Position numbers and translations under genes: made by a program. The notes under the pieces were generated by a model. That model made no database searches and was not told the DNA's origin. It saw only the letters and a program-made list of their open reading frames with translations. Positions 5,218-8,173 of a stretch of DNA of 8,173 nt are shown one piece after another (the stretch's first letter is position 1; the number at the start of each line of letters is the position of its first letter). Origin of the DNA: Clostridia bacterium (GTDB taxonomy: Bacteria > Bacillota_A > Clostridia > UMGS1883 > HGM11501); assembly GCA_017536285.1 (NCBI GenBank), contig JAFXHP010000087.1, forward strand, positions 1-8,173. Direction: 5' to 3'.

Positions 5218-6765
5218 ATGACAAAACCTACTGCTTTAATCATAATGGACGGTTTTGCTTTTAATAATGCAACCGAAGGCAATGCGATAAAGAGTGCAAA
5301 AACTCCTTATCTTGACAAGCTTTTTGAAACTTGCCCTTACACCCAGATCGGTGCATCCGGAATGGACGTAGGTCTTCCCGACGGTCAGATGGGTAACTCC
5401 GAGGTTGGTCACACCAACATCGGTGCAGGACGAGTTGTTTATCAGGAGCTTACAAGAATCACAAAGTCCATAAAGGATGGGGACTTCTTTGAAAATGAAG
5501 CTCTTAATGCGGCAATTGCAAACTGCAAGAAGAACGATTCTGCACTTCATTTTGCAGGTCTTTTATCCTCCGGCGGCGTTCACAGCCACATTGAGCATCT
5601 TTTCGGTCTTCTTGAAATGGCTAAAAAGAACGGCCTTACAAAGGTTTACGTTCATGCTATTATGGACGGACGTGATGTTTCTCCCACATCCGGTATTGAC
5701 TTTGTAGCAGAGCTTTCCGATAAAATGAAGGAAATCGGCGTTGGTAAGATTGCGACAGTAACCGGAAGATACTATGCAATGGACCGTGACAACAACTGGA
5801 ACAGAGTTGTTAAGGCATATGACGCTATGGTAATGGGCGAGGGCGACAAGGTATCCGATGTTCTTGCTGCAATAAAGACATCTTATGAAACCAAGGACGA
5901 AAACGGAGCACTTTTGACAGACGAGTTCATCCGTCCTATGGTGCTTACAGAAAACGGCGAACCTGTTGGAACAGTTAATGCAAATGACTCCTTCGTATTC
6001 TTTAACTTCCGTCCCGACCGTGCAAGAGAAATCACAAGAACCTTTGTGGATCCCGAGTTCTCCGGCTTTGAGAGAAGAAAAGGCTTTATGCCTCTTTACT
6101 ATGTGTGTATGACTCAGTATGATAAGACCATGCCCAACGTAGATGTTGCATTTAAGCCCGAAAGCCTTACTAATACCTTCGGCGAGTATATAAGCTCAAA
6201 GGGATTGACTCAGCTTCGTATTGCTGAAACAGAAAAGTATGCTCATGTAACATTCTTCTTCAACGGCGGTGTTGAAAAGGAATATGAGGGAGAGGACAGA
6301 GCGTTAATCGCATCTCCCAAGGTTGCAACCTATGACTTAAAGCCTTCTATGAGTGCTTACGAAGTAACAGAGGAAGCTTTGAAGCGAATTGAATCCGACA
6401 AGTATGACTGCATCATCTTAAACTTTGCAAACTGCGATATGGTTGGTCACACAGGCGTGTTCTCAGCGGCTGTAGAAGCTGTTGAAACCGTTGATGAGTG
6501 TGTAGGCAAGGTTGTTGATGCTATACTTTCTAAGGGCGGCGTAGCAATGATTACAGCTGATCACGGTAATGCTGACCAGATGGTTGACCCCGAGACAAAG
6601 GAAGCGTTTACTGCTCATACAACAAACCCCGTACCCTTCATTGTGGTAGGCAAGGACGTTACTCTTCGTGAAGGTGGTAAGCTTTGCGATATCGCACCCA
6701 CAATGCTTCAGATTATAAATCTTGAAAAGCCCGCTGAAATGAATGGCGAAAGCTTAATTAAATAA
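5218..6765 (+). CDS. gpmI: 2,3-bisphosphoglycerate-independent phosphoglycerate mutase
   Basis: This mutase interconverts 3- and 2-phosphoglycerate without a bisphosphoglycerate cofactor, using two Mn ions, in the cytoplasm. It has 515 residues, the usual length, with all alkaline-phosphatase-superfamily ligands in place. Asp11 (IIMDGF) and the nucleophile Ser61 (MGNSEVGH) are N-terminal. The inserted phosphotransferase domain shows HAIMDGRDVSP, TVTGRYYAMDRD and FNFRPDRARE (262-271). The metal sites are completed by Asp407 and His411 (NCDMVGH), Asp448 and His449 (TADHGN) and His467 (TAHTT). The start has AAAGGA eight bases upstream. It is the last gene of the run and is closed by a strong terminator. 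In spore-forming Firmicutes this enzyme's need for Mn makes it pH-sensitive and links it to spore 3-PGA storage; whether this organism sporulates cannot be seen here. Confidence 0.98.
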   Translation: MTKPTALIIMDGFAFNNATEGNAIKSAKTPYLDKLFETCPYTQIGASGMDVGLPDGQMGNSEVGHTNIGAGRVVYQELTRITKSIKDGDFFENEALNAAIANCKKNDSALHFAGLLSSGGVHSHIEHLFGLLEMAKKNGLTKVYVHAIMDGRDVSPTSGIDFVAELSDKMKEIGVGKIATVTGRYYAMDRDNNWNRVVKAYDAMVMGEGDKVSDVLAAIKTSYETKDENGALLTDEFIRPMVLTENGEPVGTVNANDSFVFFNFRPDRAREITRTFVDPEFSGFERRKGFMPLYYVCMTQYDKTMPNVDVAFKPESLTNTFGEYISSKGLTQLRIAETEKYAHVTFFFNGGVEKEYEGEDRALIASPKVATYDLKPSMSAYEVTEEALKRIESDKYDCIILNFANCDMVGHTGVFSAAVEAVETVDECVGKVVDAILSKGGVAMITADHGNADQMVDPETKEAFTAHTTNPVPFIVVGKDVTLREGGKLCDIAPTMLQIINLEKPAEMNGESLIK

Positions 6766-6777
6766 TTTAAGAAAAAT

Positions 6778-6808
6778 AAAAACCGTTGTCCATTGGGCAA
6801 CGGTTTTT
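6778..6808. terminator. bidirectional intrinsic terminator between gpmI and the HAD gene
   Basis: AAAAACCGTTG (6778-6788) pairs perfectly with CAACGGTTTTT (6798-6808), and inner T-G, C-G and C-G pairs extend the stem to 14 bp with an ATT loop. The GC-rich core is flanked by an A-run on the left and a T-run on the right, so both strands present a hairpin followed by U-rich RNA. It lies 12 bases after the gpmI stop and 18 bases beyond the convergent HAD gene's stop, serving both. Confidence 0.92.
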
Positions 6809-6826
6809 ATATTGGTATAGAAAATG

Positions 6827-7609
6827 TTATTTTGTGGGAATATCTCCAACACCGTTAAGTATATATTTCGGTGTGTAGGGGAATTCATCCACTGTAGCTC
6901 TTGTGCTGCATCCGGTTAAAACAAGAACAGTGTCAAGGCCTGTTTCGATTCCCGCTATTATGTCTGTATCCATTCTGTCGCCAATCATAACGGCCTCGTC
7001 GGAATGAACACCGAGAAGCTTTAAACCGGTTCTCATCATTAAAGGATTAGGCTTTCCTATATAGTAAGCGTTTTTACCGGAAGAAAGCTCTATTGGGGCA
7101 ACCAGGCTCTTGCAGGCAGGAGCAATGCCCTTTTCTGTAGGGCCTGTAAGGTCGGGGTTGGTGCCGATAAGCTTTGCACCGTTCATTACGAGATATAAGG
7201 CCTTCTCCAGGCTTTCGTAGTTATAGGTACGGCATTCGCCGATTATAACATAGTCGGGATTAACATCGTTTATTGTAATTCCTTCTTCGTAAAGAGCGTT
7301 GTACAATCCGGGAGCACCTATTACATAAGCTGTCGCACCGGGGCACTGACTCTTTATAAATTTTGCTGTTGCAAGAGCACTGGTGTAAAAATGGCTTTCG
7401 TCCACGTCAAGTCCCATTCTTGCAAGCTTCTGCTTAAGCTCTGTTCTTGAACGTTCACTTGAGTTTGTAAGAAAGAGGAAGTTTTTGTTGTTGGCGTACA
7501 ACCACTCCACGAATTCTTTAACGCCGTCAAGAATTTTGTTTCCGTGATAGATTACACCGTCCATATCGCAGATAAAGCCTTTTTTTGCTCTTAATGCCTC
7601 TAAATCCAT
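6827..7609 (-). CDS. HAD-superfamily IIA (NagD-like) phosphatase
   Basis: This 260-residue protein belongs to HAD subfamily IIA (NagD, 4-nitrophenylphosphatase and phosphoglycolate phosphatase types), magnesium-dependent cytoplasmic phosphatases for sugar phosphates or nucleotides. Motif I is DMDGVIYHG (15-23), with nucleophile Asp15 and acid/base Asp17. Motif II is FLTNSS (46-51), the motif III lysine is Lys186 in IGKPNP, and motif IV is GDRMDTD (210-216). The C2 cap lies between motifs II and III, as expected for type IIA. The ATG at 7609 is preferred over one at 7648, which would overlap the upstream gene by 35 bases; AAAGGAA lies about seven bases before 7609. The start is four bases after the regulator's stop, so the two are translationally coupled or at least cotranscribed. 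The substrate is unknown. A housekeeping role clearing damaged metabolites beside the glycolytic run is conceivable but unproven. Confidence 0.93.
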   Translation of the reverse strand: MDLEALRAKKGFICDMDGVIYHGNKILDGVKEFVEWLYANNKNFLFLTNSSERSRTELKQKLARMGLDVDESHFYTSALATAKFIKSQCPGATAYVIGAPGLYNALYEEGITINDVNPDYVIIGECRTYNYESLEKALYLVMNGAKLIGTNPDLTGPTEKGIAPACKSLVAPIELSSGKNAYYIGKPNPLMMRTGLKLLGVHSDEAVMIGDRMDTDIIAGIETGLDTVLVLTGCSTRATVDEFPYTPKYILNGVGDIPTK

Positions 7610-7613
7610 CTTG

Positions 7614-7865
7614 CTATTCCTTTCCTTCCGCAGAAATTTCTTCTGCACATTTTTTGCATATATTTTTGTCTTTGTATTTTATTAAATTCTCCTGCTCACC
7701 GCAGAATACGCAGAAAGGAGCGTATTTTTTCAAGATAATCATATCGCCGTCGGTGAAAATTTCAACGCCGTCCCGCTCTTCTAAGTTGTAGACTTTGCGG
7801 ATAGATTTTGGGAGAACTATTCTTCCCAAAGGATCGATTTCACGCACTATACCGGTAGATTTCAT
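7614..7865 (-). CDS. SpoVT/AbrB-domain transition-state regulator with CxxC/CxxC tail
   Basis: This 83-residue DNA-binding protein has an N-terminal swapped-hairpin AbrB domain (about 3-48). Its signatures are GIVREIDPLGRIVLPKSIR (5-23) and the second strand pair ending at LKKY, the domain of Bacillus AbrB, Abh and SpoVT. The C-terminal half (52-73) has Cys52, Cys55, Cys70 and Cys73 in a CVFC-14-CKKC arrangement, which suggests a small zinc ribbon in place of the AbrB C-terminal multimerisation domain. AbrB-type proteins act as tetramers on AT-rich DNA. The ATG has AAAGGATG about ten bases upstream and follows a consensus promoter. It is the first gene of a two-gene operon with the HAD phosphatase. 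Self-repression through its AT-rich promoter is likely from the family but not shown here. It is not clearly AbrB itself, so no symbol is given. Confidence 0.92.
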   Translation of the reverse strand: MKSTGIVREIDPLGRIVLPKSIRKVYNLEERDGVEIFTDGDMIILKKYAPFCVFCGEQENLIKYKDKNICKKCAEEISAEGKE

Positions 7866-7897
7866 TTAATCGACATCCTTTCTTAATATGTAATAAT

Positions 7898-7926
7898 ATT
7901 ATACATTGTTTAACAAAAACTGTCAA
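7898..7926 (-). promoter_or_regulatory. consensus sigma-A promoter of the AbrB-HAD operon
   Basis: On the minus strand, TTGACA (complement of 7921-7926) and TATAAT (complement of 7898-7903) are both perfect and 17 bases apart. Transcription should start near 7891, about 26 bases before the ATG. The surrounding DNA is very AT-rich, which is the usual kind of target for AbrB-like proteins. A promoter this strong would suit a gene held down by its own product. Confidence 0.85.
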
Positions 7927-7951
7927 TAATTAAGGCGAAAATAAGTAAATT

Positions 7952-8010
7952 AAAAAAGTGCGAAAAAATATAAAAAAAGTGTTGACAAGCATCGTTTATT
8001 ATGGTATAAT
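7952..8010 (+). promoter_or_regulatory. strong tRNA promoter with phased A-tracts
   Basis: TTGACA (7982-7987) and TATAAT (8005-8010) are perfect and 17 bases apart, and the TGG before the -10 makes it an extended -10. Three A-tracts (7952-7957, 7963-7968, 7972-7978) lie just upstream with centres about 10-11 bases apart, as in UP elements or curved DNA that boost stable-RNA promoters. Transcription should begin near 8017, about 16 bases before the tRNA-Thr gene. The -35 boxes of this and the divergent AbrB promoter are 55 bases apart. Confidence 0.9.
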
Positions 8011-8032
8011 TTCTTTTGTTGACGAAAGAAAT

Positions 8033-8108
8033 GCTGGTGTAGCTCAATTGGCAGAGCAGCTGATTTGTAATCAGCAGGTTGCGGGTTCGAGTCCCATCAC
8101 CAGCTCCA
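8033..8108 (+). tRNA. tRNA-Thr (anticodon UGU), 3' CCA encoded
   Basis: The cloverleaf is complete. The acceptor stem is GCTGGTG/CACCAGC (8033-8039 and 8098-8104), and the D stem is GCTC/GAGC. The anticodon stem GCTGA/TCAGC closes TTTGTAA, with anticodon TGT reading ACA and related Thr codons. The variable loop is AGGTT, the T loop TTCGAGT. The discriminator T and an encoded CCA finish the gene at 8108. The T stem (GCGGG against CCCAT) has one C-A mismatch and one G-U pair, so it is slightly imperfect but the gene looks functional. Confidence 0.96.
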
Positions 8109-8110
8109 TG

Positions 8111-8138
8111 TATTCTCGGTGCTTCGGCACCGAGAATA
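8111..8138 (+). other. 12-bp UUCG-capped hairpin between tRNA-Thr and the next tRNA
   Basis: TATTCTCGGTGC (8111-8122) and GCACCGAGAATA (8127-8138) pair perfectly around a TTCG tetraloop, two bases after the encoded CCA. The sequence after it (TTTAACTAAATACC) has no real T-run, and another tRNA starts 16 bases later. It may be a processing signal or a partial terminator within the tRNA transcript. Confidence 0.7.
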
Positions 8139-8154
8139 TTTAACTAAATACCAT

Positions 8155-8173
8155 GGGAGAGTTCCCGAGTGGC
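8155..8173 (+). tRNA. tRNA-Tyr, 5' part only (window ends inside)
   Basis: GGGAGAG would be the 5' acceptor strand, followed by TTCCCGAGTGGC, which matches the characteristic start of bacterial tRNA-Tyr (TTCCCGAGCGGC in E. coli). The anticodon is beyond the window, so the identity rests on the D-arm. tRNA-Ser and tRNA-Leu also have long variable arms and somewhat similar D-arms but fit less well. A Thr-Tyr order is common in Firmicute tRNA clusters. Confidence 0.75.

Noticed and set aside
8011..8030. TTCTTT/AAAGAA inverted repeat in the tRNA leader
   Set aside because: The 6-bp arms are weak and AT-rich and the site starts upstream of the expected transcription start, so an RNA fold is unlikely.
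7958..8143. 61-codon plus-strand open frame over the tRNA-Thr gene
   Set aside because: It is the well-known artefact of translating a tRNA gene; it overlaps the tRNA promoter, the tRNA and the hairpin, and has no ribosome binding site.
1..8173. CRISPR arrays, insertion sequences, prophage or defence genes
   Set aside because: No regularly spaced repeats, transposase, integrase or nuclease-like reading frame was seen; all large open frames are housekeeping genes or shadows of them.

Overview
The window looks like chromosomal DNA of a low-to-moderate GC Gram-positive bacterium of the class Clostridia, probably an uncultured relative of the gut Oscillospirales/Lachnospirales. The pointers are near-consensus sigma-A promoters with 17-bp spacers, AAAGGAG-type ribosome binding sites 6-10 bases before ATG, a DegV-family protein, a SpoVT/AbrB regulator with a C-terminal CxxC/CxxC tail, a cofactor-independent phosphoglycerate mutase in a pgk-tpiA-gpmI run, and a tRNA-Thr/tRNA-Tyr cluster. 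No species can be named from the sequence alone.

Layout. Bases 1-113 hold only a small hairpin that may end the first gene. A Gfo/Idh/MocA-type oxidoreductase reads leftward (114-1181). A 226-base divergent region (1182-1407) separates it from a rightward pair: a small three-helix membrane protein of unknown function (1408-1824) and a DegV/FakB-like fatty-acid-binding protein (1846-2706). The divergent region has one strong promoter in each direction and three copies of an AAATCGGAYAYTTT-like motif, arranged like the half-sites of an AraC-type activator.

The centre is lower glycolysis: pgk (2818-4110) with a credible promoter, then tpiA (4411-5160) and gpmI (5218-6765). pgk encodes a phosphoglycerate kinase with a lysine/glutamate-rich insert of roughly 35 residues after the N-terminal substrate-binding loops. 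The 300 bases between pgk and tpiA carry an 18-bp imperfect palindrome, a folded element with an 11-position outer stem enclosing two hairpins, and a 14-bp terminator-like hairpin. A 15-bp hairpin without a U-tract sits directly before the gpmI ribosome binding site. gap and eno are not in the window. A bidirectional terminator (6778-6808) closes the run against the convergent operon on its right.

The right part is a leftward two-gene operon, an AbrB-like regulator followed 4 bases later by a HAD-IIA (NagD-like) sugar-phosphatase-type protein, with a consensus promoter. Divergent from it is a tRNA promoter with TTGACA, a 17-bp spacer and an extended TATAAT, preceded by roughly phased A-tracts. 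It drives tRNA-Thr(UGU) and, after a 12-bp UUCG-capped hairpin, a tRNA cut by the window end that matches tRNA-Tyr.

Most of the window is ordinary housekeeping sequence. No new defence, mobile or biosynthetic system is visible. The points worth a second look are the operator array at 1256-1316, the folded element at 4239-4309, the PGK insert, and the two intergenic hairpins that lack U-tracts.
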